Below are positions 1 through 8,067 of a DNA stretch of 64,000 bases, one piece after another (within the stretch, counting starts at the first letter, position 1; each line of letters begins with the position of its first letter). The notes under the pieces are model-generated. The model was not told the origin of the DNA. It was given only the letters and a program-made list of their open reading frames with translations, and did not search any database. The DNA comes from Bacillota bacterium (GTDB taxonomy: Bacteria > Bacillota > Clostridia > Peptostreptococcales > Anaerovoracaceae), in contig JAUNFA010000003.1 of the NCBI GenBank assembly GCA_030525285.1, forward strand, positions 94,530 through 158,529. The letters run 5' to 3'. A program made the position numbers and the translations under genes.

Positions 1-1
1 C

Positions 2-268
2 GCCATTGACATGACAGTGGCTGCTCTTGCCAGATTTTATGCAGGAGAGGATTATGCTCCGACTGTAAGCCTTGATGTTAAGTTCATAAGACCGGCGGCA
101 GTGGGAGATATCATAATTGTAAAAGCTTTCGCTGAGGCTAAGGGAAAGAGAATATCACACCTCGGAGCTACAGTAAAATCATCTCGAACAGGTAAGCTGC
201 TTGCTTCTGCGGCATCGGTATATATGAATGTCAATACCGCCGGTAAGATAAATCCTGGTGGACAATGA
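2..268 (+). CDS. PaaI-type hotdog-fold thioesterase, 3' part only
   Basis: The reading frame is open from the left edge, so the 5' end lies outside the window. The visible 88 or so residues end in a hotdog-like C-terminal half: a strand around PTVSLDVKFIRPA, then GDIIIVKAFAEAKGKRISHLGATV and a closing strand. This matches PaaI/YbgC-like acyl-CoA thioesterases, which hydrolyse acyl-CoA thioesters in the cytoplasm. The catalytic Asn/Asp-Gly region would be upstream and cannot be seen, so the substrate cannot be guessed. The family call rests on pattern recognition alone. Confidence 0.7.
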   Translation, partial: AIDMTVAALARFYAGEDYAPTVSLDVKFIRPAAVGDIIIVKAFAEAKGKRISHLGATVKSSRTGKLLASAASVYMNVNTAGKINPGGQ

Positions 269-289
269 TAGAAGTCGAATCAAATAAAC

Positions 290-327
290 TTGACTTGAAG
301 CGGCTTAATACAATACAATGTGTATTG
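290..327 (+). promoter_or_regulatory. Promoter with overlapping palindrome, before the 68-aa membrane protein
   Basis: TTGACT (290-295) and TACAAT (314-319) are 18 bp apart. A perfect 7-bp inverted repeat, CAATACA-ATG-TGTATTG (311-327), covers the -10 box and start region, so it could be an operator. The start codon is at 361 with AAAGGAAGG upstream. Confidence 0.5.
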
Positions 328-360
328 GAATGTAATTAATTCGAAAGGAAGGCATTATAA

Positions 361-567
361 ATGACAATATTGTTTGTTGCTCTTGCCATAGGAATAATAT
401 TAATGATTATTCTGCTCAGAAGCATTGGCAAAAATACAAAGTATAGAATTAAACACGGTAAAGGAATAGAGAAATTTACAGAGATAGTTAAAGTTGTTCT
501 CTTATTCGAAACGGCCATATATATAGTTGTATTCGTGATAGTAATAATCAAGACACTAGCGCTGTAA
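361..567 (+). CDS. Small two-helix membrane protein, unknown function
   Basis: This 68-residue protein has two hydrophobic segments, about residues 2-20 and 43-65, joined by a basic, hydrophilic loop (RSIGKNTKYRIKHGKGIEKF). That fits a small inner-membrane protein with a cytoplasmic positive loop. A good ribosome binding site (AAAGGAAGG) and promoter precede it, and a very strong hairpin terminator follows it, so it is probably a real single-gene unit. I do not recognise a family. A minus-strand frame of similar length covers the same DNA but has no comparable signals. Confidence 0.6.
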   Translation: MTILFVALAIGIILMIILLRSIGKNTKYRIKHGKGIEKFTEIVKVVLLFETAIYIVVFVIVIIKTLAL

Positions 568-591
568 CGTGAATTGAATTAATAAGAACAG

Positions 592-638
592 AACTGCTGT
601 AACAATCATTTGGGAAAATGATTGTTACAGCAGTTTTT
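592..638. terminator. Bidirectional terminator between convergent genes
   Basis: A perfect 20-bp stem (592-611 with 616-635) has a 4-nt loop, and there are A and T runs on the two sides. It separates the plus-strand membrane gene from the minus-strand CoA-transferase. Confidence 0.9.
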
Positions 639-657
639 AATTGCAATATGTGGATTA

Positions 658-1983
658 TTATCTCTTGCGCCAGATTTTCATTCTGGCAGCTTCCTCTTCA
701 AGCCAAGATCTGAAGTCAGGATGGGCGATTGAAATCAGGCGTTCAGCCCTTTCCCATGATGACGCTCCCTCAAGATTTACAACACCGAATTCGGTTGCAA
801 TATAATAAACATAGCTTCGAGGGGAAGTGATGATTTCACCTCTGAAACTTGGGACTATATTGGACCGGAGGATGCCATTTAAATCTCTGAATGTGGAGTT
901 AAGACAAATGAAAGCTCTGCCGCCCCTCGAAATTGAGGCGCCCTCGAGAAAATCAAGCTGACCGCCTGTACCGCTTATCTGACGGATACCTACACTTTCG
1001 GAGCTTACCTGACCATAAAGATCGACGCTAATACAACTGTTAATGGATACCATATTGTCGATTCTGCCTATGACTTCAGGTTTGTTTACGTATTCCAGAG
1101 GGTACGCCATGACGCTTGGGTTATCGTCCAGCCAGTCATAGAGTTGACGTGATCCTATGGCGAAGCCCATAACACTTTTGCGAGGGTTGATGTTCTTGTA
1201 TTCGTTAGTCAGTTTGCCTGCGTGGAACAAATCAAGGTAAGCATCAGAGCAAAGTTCGGTATGCATTCCCAGGTTCTCAAGGTCTGATTTTGCCAGAATT
1301 CTTGCGATGGCATCAGGCATGCTTCCAACACCAATTTGGAGTGTTGAACCATTGCGAATATACGGTACTATGTTTTCGGCGATTCGGCGTTCCTGCTCTG
1401 TAATCGGGATTTCTTTTCGTTCGGGGAAGGGATCGTGAGGTCCCTCAACAACCATATCCACCTGAGAAATGTGAATGCAGTCATCATAGCCACCGCGAAC
1501 CTTTGGCAGATTTTCGTTGATTTCAAGAATTACAATCTTTGCCTGACGAAGAATCTCAGCCGAGGTTCCTGTATTGATTGAAAAATTAAAATATCCGTGT
1601 CTGTCCATTGGAGGTACGGATATCATGGCAACATCAACATCAATAAAAAAGTGATAGTATGCCGTCAGGTTGTGAAAAACCATAGGAGTATAGTAGCAGA
1701 GCCCCTGATCGCAGAGTTTGCGTTCGTAAGGTGAGCAATGCCATGTATGATAAACAAAATGCTCCTGACTCGGATCACATTCAACAACATGAAGGGGACC
1801 ATCAAGCATGTTGCCGCGAATCTTAACGTCTGTAAGCTCGTCCCTGCGTTTGGCAAGTGCACAGTCAAGAAGAGAAGGTTTAGCCGTGGCCGTTGTGTAA
1901 TCAACCCAGTCGCCGCTATTTACCGCCATGACAGCTTCATCGGGTGTGCGAAGTTTGCTTTTGTACTCAATATAATAGTCCAT
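658..1983 (-). CDS. Acyl-CoA:acetate CoA-transferase (butyryl-CoA:acetate type)
   Basis: This 441-residue enzyme has the full length of the acetyl-CoA hydrolase/transferase family I. The catalytic glutamate is in the motif GMHTE (Glu243), followed by a SDAYLDL segment. The form GMHTE resembles butyryl-CoA:acetate CoA-transferases more than the GIHSE form I associate with 4-hydroxybutyrate transferases. The expected reaction moves CoA between a short acyl-CoA and acetate, the last step of butyrate or related fermentation. The C-terminal domain carries the usual QxSGTGGQLDFLEGA stretch. The downstream membrane gene on the same strand starts only 15 bp upstream of its start. Substrate assignment from motifs alone is uncertain. 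Confidence 0.85.
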   Translation of the reverse strand: MDYYIEYKSKLRTPDEAVMAVNSGDWVDYTTATAKPSLLDCALAKRRDELTDVKIRGNMLDGPLHVVECDPSQEHFVYHTWHCSPYERKLCDQGLCYYTPMVFHNLTAYYHFFIDVDVAMISVPPMDRHGYFNFSINTGTSAEILRQAKIVILEINENLPKVRGGYDDCIHISQVDMVVEGPHDPFPERKEIPITEQERRIAENIVPYIRNGSTLQIGVGSMPDAIARILAKSDLENLGMHTELCSDAYLDLFHAGKLTNEYKNINPRKSVMGFAIGSRQLYDWLDDNPSVMAYPLEYVNKPEVIGRIDNMVSINSCISVDLYGQVSSESVGIRQISGTGGQLDFLEGASISRGGRAFICLNSTFRDLNGILRSNIVPSFRGEIITSPRSYVYYIATEFGVVNLEGASSWERAERLISIAHPDFRSWLEEEAARMKIWRKR

Positions 1984-1998
1984 ATATTTTTCCTCTTA

Positions 1999-2679
1999 TT
2001 ATGAATTAAGATTATTTTCGAGTCCTGCCGCACGGCGCATAGGCTTAAGTGCGAAATGGTTGAAGGCAGCAATTGATCTGCCAACACCAATCATTGCAAC
2101 TACGGTACCTATCCCTACTCCTACAATTCGATGGAGAGTCAGCAGACCGATGGCACAGGTAATTGCAACACTTGTAACATCGATGGCGTTTTTGCCAAGT
2201 CCAAGACCATGCCTCAGCTTGATGCCAACCTCCCTTGCCAGACCGTCCGCAGGATTCGGTATCAGATTCATGGATACGGACATGGATACTCCTATTCCTG
2301 TTAAGGCAACTGCAACCAGAAGGAGAATGAATCGTGGCAGGAACCCCTTCAATTCAATTCCTGCTGCATCATATGCCGAACTGAACAGCTGAAGCAGCAG
2401 ACTGAAAAGAAGTGAATAGGGAATCTGAAGCCACTCGGATTTTTTACGCCTGTCTCCCTCAAGAAATATTTCGATGCACGTGAAAAGGGCATACATTACG
2501 AATGCCAGTGCCGCGAAATTAAGGCTCGTTATTTCTGACACAGAAAAGGGCATGCTGATAAGGGGCGAAACACCCAGAGCGGTCTTAGTGTTCAGAGTAA
2601 TGCCAAGAGCGAGAATCATCATGCCTGCAACATAAATTGTAATTCTGTTAAATAATTTCCTCTTGCTAGAATCGATCAC
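1999..2679 (-). CDS. YczE/YyaS-like integral membrane protein
   Basis: This 226-residue protein has about five hydrophobic segments (roughly residues 12-35, 50-72, 85-105, 115-140, 165-200). Early in the first segment is the stretch ALGITLNTKTALGVSPL, and later NLIPNPADGLAREVG; both are typical of the YczE/YitT-like membrane family found in Firmicutes. The biochemical role of this family is unclear. The gene overlaps the phosphodiesterase gene by 14 bp and precedes the CoA-transferase by 15 bp, so the three are probably one transcript. Confidence 0.7.
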   Translation of the reverse strand: MIDSSKRKLFNRITIYVAGMMILALGITLNTKTALGVSPLISMPFSVSEITSLNFAALAFVMYALFTCIEIFLEGDRRKKSEWLQIPYSLLFSLLLQLFSSAYDAAGIELKGFLPRFILLLVAVALTGIGVSMSVSMNLIPNPADGLAREVGIKLRHGLGLGKNAIDVTSVAITCAIGLLTLHRIVGVGIGTVVAMIGVGRSIAAFNHFALKPMRRAAGLENNLNS

Positions 2680-3217
2680 TATACTGTATGAGACTGCGGA
2701 TATAACCTGTTTGAGTCCTTTTCCTTCCTGTATCCATTACCGTTGAATAATACACAATCGATGCTTCAAAAGAATCATCGGATGTGCGCACTATTGCATA
2801 TGTTCCGTCGGAGCCGTCTCTTGGCTGTGTGAGACTTCCGGGATTAACGAAATGAATACCATCAATTTCGTCAATAAGCGCCACATGAGTATGACCGTAT
2901 ATTACCGCAATACAGTCGTGTTCCTCGGCCAGATAAAGGAGTCTTTGGGTATTATAATTAACGTCCTGCATATGTCCATGGGTCAGGAGTATGTTACCGC
3001 ATTCGCATTTGACTATTTCATAATCATCACGACTCATACTGCCATCACAGTTTCCTTTGACACATACTGTGGGAACGTGAACCTCGCTGCCAAAATCAAT
3101 CCCGTCTGTTATGTGATCTCCTGTATGGAGAATCAAATCCACATTTTTGAGCTTCTCATAAATATCGCGTACTTTATTAAGTTTACCGTGTGTATCACCT
3201 ATTACTAAAATCTTCAT
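2666..3217 (-). CDS. YfcE/MJ0936-type metallophosphoesterase
   Basis: This 183-residue protein is the usual length for the small calcineurin-like phosphodiesterases. All metal-binding motifs are present: D8-x-H10 (GDTHG), GDH around residue 33, GNCD, THGH and GHTH. Such enzymes are two-metal phosphodiesterases or phosphatases whose natural substrate is often unknown. The start codon follows a poorly defined binding site and is the first gene of a three-gene minus-strand unit. A 3' tail of about 20 basic residues goes beyond the core fold. Family is secure, substrate is not. Confidence 0.88.
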   Translation of the reverse strand: MKILVIGDTHGKLNKVRDIYEKLKNVDLILHTGDHITDGIDFGSEVHVPTVCVKGNCDGSMSRDDYEIVKCECGNILLTHGHMQDVNYNTQRLLYLAEEHDCIAVIYGHTHVALIDEIDGIHFVNPGSLTQPRDGSDGTYAIVRTSDDSFEASIVYYSTVMDTGRKRTQTGYIRSLIQYSDRF

Positions 3218-3245
3218 GTAACAAGTTTAGCACAATTGGGAAACA

Positions 3246-3274
3246 TTGACTATATGCGTTTTTTCAAGTAAAAT
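3246..3274 (+). promoter_or_regulatory. Sigma-A promoter for the MoaA-like/Fic-like pair
   Basis: TTGACT (3246-3251) and TAAAAT (3269-3274) are separated by exactly 17 bp, 33 bp before the start codon at 3307. Confidence 0.7.
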
Positions 3275-3306
3275 TAAATGAAAATAATTGTAATGAGGAT
3301 GAAACA

Positions 3307-3735
3307 ATGGAAGAGAAAATAACAAACGTAATTACCGATGGTCAGGATCTGGCAGACAAGGCGGCAGAACTCAAAACAAAGGGCGTTACTGATGTGACAG
3401 TGACGGTGGATACATTCAATCATACCAGATATGAGAAGGTTACAAAGGGTAAACATCTGCAGCCGGTAATTGACGGTATTAATGCTGCAACGAAGGAAGG
3501 ACTTAAGATAAGACTTAATGTATCCATTAAGGAAGGCTTTAATGAAGATGAAGTACTGGATTTCCTGCAGCTTACTTTCCAGCATAAATACGATGTGGTT
3601 TTCATGCCTACCATCAGCTATGACCTGCTCAAAAGCAAGATGCCGGCACTGAGAAAAATCGAAGGTGATTTTGACGGCATTGAGTTTTATAAATATCCGA
3701 GTGCAATTGGCAGAATAGGATTCCTTTTGAACTAG
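3307..3735 (+). CDS. MoaA-like protein lacking the radical-SAM cysteine motif
   Basis: This 142-residue protein resembles the middle of MoaA-type radical-SAM enzymes. After KGVTDVTVTVDTFNHTRYEKVT comes a PVIDGINAATKEGLKIRLNVSIKEGFNEDEV stretch, matching the MoaA pattern in which a substrate loop is followed by a DG-I-AA-E-G segment and a strand rich in N and V. The CxxxCxxC motif that would hold the iron-sulfur cluster is absent, and so is the C-terminal cluster domain. It therefore cannot be a normal radical-SAM enzyme. It has its own promoter and a good start site and reads cleanly, so it looks like a maintained half-barrel protein and not a fresh fragment. It lies 10 bp from a Fic-like gene that also lacks its catalytic motif. 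Confidence 0.6.
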   Translation: MEEKITNVITDGQDLADKAAELKTKGVTDVTVTVDTFNHTRYEKVTKGKHLQPVIDGINAATKEGLKIRLNVSIKEGFNEDEVLDFLQLTFQHKYDVVFMPTISYDLLKSKMPALRKIEGDFDGIEFYKYPSAIGRIGFLLN

Positions 3736-3745
3736 GAGATTAAAG

Positions 3746-4489
3746 ATGCAAAACGAAAAACTATACAGCATGCAAAAGGAGTTTGCCGGATACCTTAAAT
3801 CAGATGTTCTACTCAAGGAGGCCATTAAGGAAATATGTGTCAAGGACATGATTAGGGGATCTCTGGTGAGCAGGAATGCTCATAAGGATAAGGTGCAGAT
3901 AGAGACTATACTCAATGGTGAACTTCAGAGAGACCTGCCTGTAAAAGATTACATTTTCATACAGAACTTCAGAGATGTTATCAGAGTCGCTTTCATCTGC
4001 CTTGAAATGGGCAATTATCTGGATAAATATCTGCTCTTGAGTTCTTATCGGACTCTCAAGGAGGATGAAACTGCATATTACCGCAAGACGAATCCTGTAA
4101 TATATGCAATAAATCATGTGCCGGCACATTCTCTTGACATTGAAGATAAACTTGATGACTGTTTAAGAAGAATTTACAAAAGGGAAGCCGGTAGTGATGT
4201 AGTGCTCAAGGCAATGTACATTCATAACAAGATTATGGATATATATCCCTTTGAAGAGTACAGTGCAGAGCTTGCAGTGTTCGCAATGAACTACTATCTG
4301 CTTGAACAGGGCTTCATGCCCATAAGTATGGATATAAGCAGGACTGACTATCTTGAGATGGTAAGCGAGAATCTCAAAGGTCATAAGTTGGAAGAGTTTT
4401 ATGGGTTCCTAAAAAAATCAATAGAAGATAAGCTTGAGGGAACTATTGAGGCCTGTCGGGAATACGTAGAAAGCAACAGACTTGAATGA
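3746..4489 (+). CDS. Degenerate Fic-like protein
   Basis: This 247-residue protein follows the layout of Fic-domain proteins. An N-terminal segment (RGSLVSRNAHKDKVQIETIL) resembles the S-x-IEGN-x-hs region, and residues 156-200 (LKAMYIHNKIMDIYPFEEYS... then LLEQGFMPISM) align with the Fic core helix and following strand. The catalytic HPFxxGNGR loop is changed to YPFEEYSAELA (167-177): histidine, glycine, asparagine and arginine are all missing. AMP transfer would not be expected. It is co-transcribed with the MoaA-like gene (10-bp gap), so the two may act together, perhaps as binding proteins. The homology is inferred by eye. Confidence 0.5.
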   Translation: MQNEKLYSMQKEFAGYLKSDVLLKEAIKEICVKDMIRGSLVSRNAHKDKVQIETILNGELQRDLPVKDYIFIQNFRDVIRVAFICLEMGNYLDKYLLLSSYRTLKEDETAYYRKTNPVIYAINHVPAHSLDIEDKLDDCLRRIYKREAGSDVVLKAMYIHNKIMDIYPFEEYSAELAVFAMNYYLLEQGFMPISMDISRTDYLEMVSENLKGHKLEEFYGFLKKSIEDKLEGTIEACREYVESNRLE

Positions 4490-4501
4490 GCGATATCATT
4501 A

Positions 4502-4539
4502 AAAAACTCCCGCAATTGTGAATACAATTGCGGGAGTTT
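4502..4539. terminator. Bidirectional terminator between the Fic-like gene and argH
   Basis: A perfect 17-bp stem (4502-4518 with 4523-4539) with loop GAAT is rich in GC at its centre and flanked by A and T runs. It lies between converging genes. Confidence 0.92.
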
Positions 4540-4548
4540 TGTGTATGA

Positions 4549-5913
4549 CTATTTTTTTATTGCATCCAGCTGCTCTCTGACGCTTGCGAAGGAAGTGGAG
4601 CCTGTGGATTTCTTTGCATTGACGCAAGCCTCGGCGGTAATATTCTCATATATATCCTCATCGAATTTATCCGAGAACTCTTTGAGGGTTTCAAGAGGAA
4701 TGTCTTCAATGGCTGTGTTGTTGTTAACACAGTACAATACAATCTTTCCGATAATTTCATGACAGTCTCTGAAAGGAATTCCTTTGCGAACCAGATAGTC
4801 AGCGGCATCGGTTGCATTCATGAATCCATTTTTGACAGCTGCCCGCATGGTATCCTTGTTAAATGTAACGGTGCTAATCATCTCTGTGAAGATTCCGATG
4901 GAAGCCTTGAGCGTATCGACAGCATCAAATACCGGCGGCTTGTCTTCCTGCATGTCTTTGTTATATGCGAGAGGGAGACTTTTCATAAGGGTGAACAGGG
5001 TAATCATGTCACCGTAAACTCTGCCGGTTTTGCCTCGGATAAGTTCAGCCATGTCAGGATTTTTCTTTTGCGGCATTATACTGCTGCCTGTACTGAAGGC
5101 ATCATCCATATCTATGAAACCAAATTCAGTGGAGTTCCATAGAATAAGCTCTTCGCAGAATCTGCTAAGATGCATCATTACTATGGAAGCGTCAGAAAGG
5201 AATTCCAGTGCAAAATCACGGTCGCTTACAGCGTCAATGCTATTGGGACAGATGCCGTCAAAGTCAAGTTCCTTCGCCATGAAATGTCTGTCGGTGTCAT
5301 ATGTGGTGCCGGCAAGCGCGCCGCTTCCCAGCGGCATAAGATTAAGTCTTTTCCTGCAATCGGCAAGGCGCGAAGCATCTCTGGAGAACATCTGGTAGTA
5401 GGCCAGCATATAGTGAGCCAGAGTAACGGGCTGAGCTCTCTGCAGGTGAGTGTAGCCAGGCATAATCGTTTCCTGATTAGCTCTGGCAATTTCGTAAACA
5501 GTGTCCTTAAGCTTCTCTATGAGAGCAATGATAAGGTCGATTTCCTGCCTCATGTAAAGTCTGAAATCCACGGCAACCTGGTCGTTACGGCTTCGTGCAG
5601 TGTGAAGCTTCTTGCCGATATCGCCAATTCTTTCGGTTAGAACGGCCTCAATATTCATGTGAATATCTTCGTTTTCGATAGTGAATTCGATTTTGCCAGC
5701 TTCGATATCTTCCTTTATCTGAGCCAAAGTGGAAACAATAGTATCTGCCTCTTTTTGAGTCAGTATTCCCTGCTTAGCCAGCATGCGTGCATGGGCTGTG
5801 CTGCCCTGAATGTCCTGAGCATAGAAGCGCTGATCGAACTGGATTGATGCGTTGAATTCGTTTGCTGATTGTGTTGCAGATTTGGTGAACCTGCCCTTCC
5901 ACATTTTTGCCAT
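4549..5913 (-). CDS. argH: Argininosuccinate lyase
   Basis: This 454-residue protein carries the family signature GSSIMPQKKNPD, with the catalytic serine in the mobile loop, and HTARSRNDQVA near residue 110. It splits argininosuccinate into arginine and fumarate, the last step of arginine synthesis. I chose the ATG at 5913 (MAKMWKGRF) over one five codons upstream because GGAG lies at the right distance. Unusually for many Firmicutes, argG is not next to it but 2 kb away on the same strand, with two plus-strand genes between. Confidence 0.96.
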   Translation of the reverse strand: MAKMWKGRFTKSATQSANEFNASIQFDQRFYAQDIQGSTAHARMLAKQGILTQKEADTIVSTLAQIKEDIEAGKIEFTIENEDIHMNIEAVLTERIGDIGKKLHTARSRNDQVAVDFRLYMRQEIDLIIALIEKLKDTVYEIARANQETIMPGYTHLQRAQPVTLAHYMLAYYQMFSRDASRLADCRKRLNLMPLGSGALAGTTYDTDRHFMAKELDFDGICPNSIDAVSDRDFALEFLSDASIVMMHLSRFCEELILWNSTEFGFIDMDDAFSTGSSIMPQKKNPDMAELIRGKTGRVYGDMITLFTLMKSLPLAYNKDMQEDKPPVFDAVDTLKASIGIFTEMISTVTFNKDTMRAAVKNGFMNATDAADYLVRKGIPFRDCHEIIGKIVLYCVNNNTAIEDIPLETLKEFSDKFDEDIYENITAEACVNAKKSTGSTSFASVREQLDAIKK

Positions 5914-5994
5914 ATTGTATATCTCCAATCTGTTATTGATTCAGTAATTTATGTATACGAAACAATTTTACACTAAAACCTTTTCGGGGGGAAG

Positions 5995-6023
5995 TTGTTG
6001 GATATATGATTTTTTGATATAAT
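5995..6023 (+). promoter_or_regulatory. Sigma-A promoter for the AAA+ gene
   Basis: TTGTTG (5995-6000) and TATAAT (6018-6023) are 17 bp apart, 33 bp before the start codon at 6056. Confidence 0.75.
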
Positions 6024-6055
6024 CTATAATAAGGACGAAGGAAGGATTATTTAAA

Positions 6056-7543
6056 ATGGCGGTATTTGATTTTAGCAAAATTCCGGAAGCAGGCAAGGAG
6101 CCTGTGTGTACATATGAGATATTTTACAGTAACGAAAAGGAAATGACAGCCGACAACCCAGTTGTGGTAGTCAGCAATGTAGATGAATTGTGGGATGATT
6201 TATCTATCGGCATGTTTACAAATCCTGTGAAAAAGACGAGCTTTGAATTTGAGACTGAGTCCGGTGTCAGGTCTGCGGACATAACTGAAATCGACGCGAG
6301 ATTCGTCAGTCTGATTCAGTGGCTTGGAGAAAATCATATCAAGGTAAGACTTGACGGAGTCAACAAGGACAGAGGATATTGCGTTTACGGCATAAGTGAG
6401 ATTGCCCTTGGAAGCGGCACCAAGCTCAGTGCTGAGGACGGATTCCTTCAATATATGATTCAGAGACTTTTGGCTAGCAACGCACCGTCAGAGTCAGAGC
6501 TTGAACACGAGGTGCTTGAGGATTGCGATGCCATGAAACTCACATCTCTTCAGAGTATCACTGATTTCATAAATTGCGCGGGCAGAACTTTGCCTGAAAA
6601 CATAAGGGTGTGGGCAAGCAGAAATCTGGCGGTGGCAAGATCAAATGAGGTTACACCGGCGGAGAGAAGGCATGCACAGAGAGCACTCAGCATAATGATG
6701 AACGTTCAATGGAAAAATAATTTCTTTGAGTCTATAGACCCTGTTGAGGCAAGAAGAATTCTCGATGAGGAACTTTATGGTATGGAGTCGGTAAAGCAGA
6801 GAATCATTGAGACAATTATTCAGATTAACAGAACACATACACTTCCGGCATACGGAATTCTGCTCATAGGACCGGCAGGTACAGGTAAATCTCAGATAGC
6901 CTACGCTGTTGCAAGAATACTCAAATTGCCGTGGACAACTTTGGATATGAGTTCAATTAACGATCCGGAACAGCTTACAGGAAGTTCAAGAATATATTCT
7001 AATGCCAAGCCGGGTATGATAATGGAGGCGTTTTCTCATGCGGGAGAGTCAAATCTCGTATTCATAATAAACGAACTGGATAAGGCGAATAGCGGTAAAG
7101 GAAGCGCCAATCCGTCGGATGTCCTTCTGACGCTTCTGGATAATCTGGGATTTACAGACAATTATATGGAATGTATGATTCCTACATCCGGGGTATATCC
7201 CATTGCAACAGCCAATGTTAAAGAGGATATTAGTGCGCCACTGCTTTCCAGATTTGCAGTTATCGAATTGCCGGATTATACAGATGATGAGAAGAAAATT
7301 ATATTTTCAAGGTTTGCATTGCCTAAGGTCATCGATAAGATGGGTCTTAGGGAAGAGGAAGTTCAGGTTACCGAATCAGGGCTGAATCAGATTATGGCCG
7401 TGCACAGAGGCAAAAGCGGCATAAGAGACCTGGAGCAGATGGCTGAACATATGGCGGCCAATGCCCTGTATAGGATTGAAGTTGAGGGGCTTAAGCAGGT
7501 TGTATATGATGAAAGTGAGGTTATTAAACTCCTTGGGGAGTAA
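6056..7543 (+). CDS. Lon-like AAA+ ATPase without a protease domain
   Basis: The C-terminal half of this 495-residue protein is an AAA+ module: Walker A GPAGTGKS at 272-279, a DMSSINDPEQLTGS segment, a Walker B-like IINELDK around 337-343, then TANVKE (sensor 1) and SRF (arginine finger). The layout is closest to the Lon/ClpX branch, but there is no peptidase domain after the ATPase. The first 230 residues are not recognised. The usual Walker B aspartate is asparagine (N339), which may slow or block hydrolysis. It is followed 33 bp later by desulfoferrodoxin, possibly in the same transcript. The substrate is unknown. Confidence 0.75.
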   Translation: MAVFDFSKIPEAGKEPVCTYEIFYSNEKEMTADNPVVVVSNVDELWDDLSIGMFTNPVKKTSFEFETESGVRSADITEIDARFVSLIQWLGENHIKVRLDGVNKDRGYCVYGISEIALGSGTKLSAEDGFLQYMIQRLLASNAPSESELEHEVLEDCDAMKLTSLQSITDFINCAGRTLPENIRVWASRNLAVARSNEVTPAERRHAQRALSIMMNVQWKNNFFESIDPVEARRILDEELYGMESVKQRIIETIIQINRTHTLPAYGILLIGPAGTGKSQIAYAVARILKLPWTTLDMSSINDPEQLTGSSRIYSNAKPGMIMEAFSHAGESNLVFIINELDKANSGKGSANPSDVLLTLLDNLGFTDNYMECMIPTSGVYPIATANVKEDISAPLLSRFAVIELPDYTDDEKKIIFSRFALPKVIDKMGLREEEVQVTESGLNQIMAVHRGKSGIRDLEQMAEHMAANALYRIEVEGLKQVVYDESEVIKLLGE

Positions 7544-7576
7544 GTTTGAATAGATGTCTTTTGAAAGGAGGATGTT

Positions 7577-7948
7577 ATGAAATTTTTCAGATGTGATCAT
7601 TGTGGCAATTTTGTAGGGATGATCAAAGATTCGGGTGTGCCGATGATGTGCTGTGGTCAGAAGATGACCGAGGTTGTTGCAGGAACAACGGATGCGGCTG
7701 TAGAGAAGCACGTTCCTGTTGTAACTGTGGGTGGTAGTTCTGTTAAGGTTGTAATAGGCTCCGTTGAACATCCTATGGTTGAAGAACATTATATTGAGTG
7801 GGTTGCAATAGAAACCGAAAAGGGTGTGCAGCGCAAGGTGCTGAAGGCAGGAAATATGCCTAAAGTTGAATTCGCTCTCACTGCAGATGACAAATTCATT
7901 GCGGCATATGCTTACTGCAATCTCCATGGACTGTGGAAGTCGGAATAA
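7577..7948 (+). CDS. dfx: Desulfoferrodoxin (2Fe superoxide reductase)
   Basis: This 123-residue protein has both domains of the two-iron class. The N-terminal desulforedoxin domain binds rubredoxin-like iron through C6, C9, C25 and C26. The catalytic domain has the expected ligands H45 (EKHVP), H65 (EHPM), H71 (EEHY), C114 and H117 (YCNLHG). It reduces superoxide to hydrogen peroxide without making oxygen, a typical strict-anaerobe defence. The ribosome binding site AAAGGAGG is strong and a clear terminator follows. Confidence 0.96.
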   Translation: MKFFRCDHCGNFVGMIKDSGVPMMCCGQKMTEVVAGTTDAAVEKHVPVVTVGGSSVKVVIGSVEHPMVEEHYIEWVAIETEKGVQRKVLKAGNMPKVEFALTADDKFIAAYAYCNLHGLWKSE

Positions 7949-7998
7949 CTACAACAAGAAAGATATGAGAGATGGGTCTTAGGGTCCGATGATTAAGC

Positions 7999-8034
7999 GA
8001 AAAGGGATGTTGCTGCGAGCAACATCCCTTTTCC
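7999..8034. terminator. Bidirectional terminator between dfx and argG
   Basis: The stem AAAAGGGATGTTGC (8000-8013) pairs with 8019-8032, with a 5-nt loop TGCGA. It lies between convergent genes. Confidence 0.92.
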
Positions 8035-8067
8035 GTAGTATGACGTCATGCGTCAGTTTGCTATCGT

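Noticed and set aside
3274..3849. A 191-aa minus-strand frame
   Set aside because: It is antisense to the MoaA-like gene and lacks start signals.
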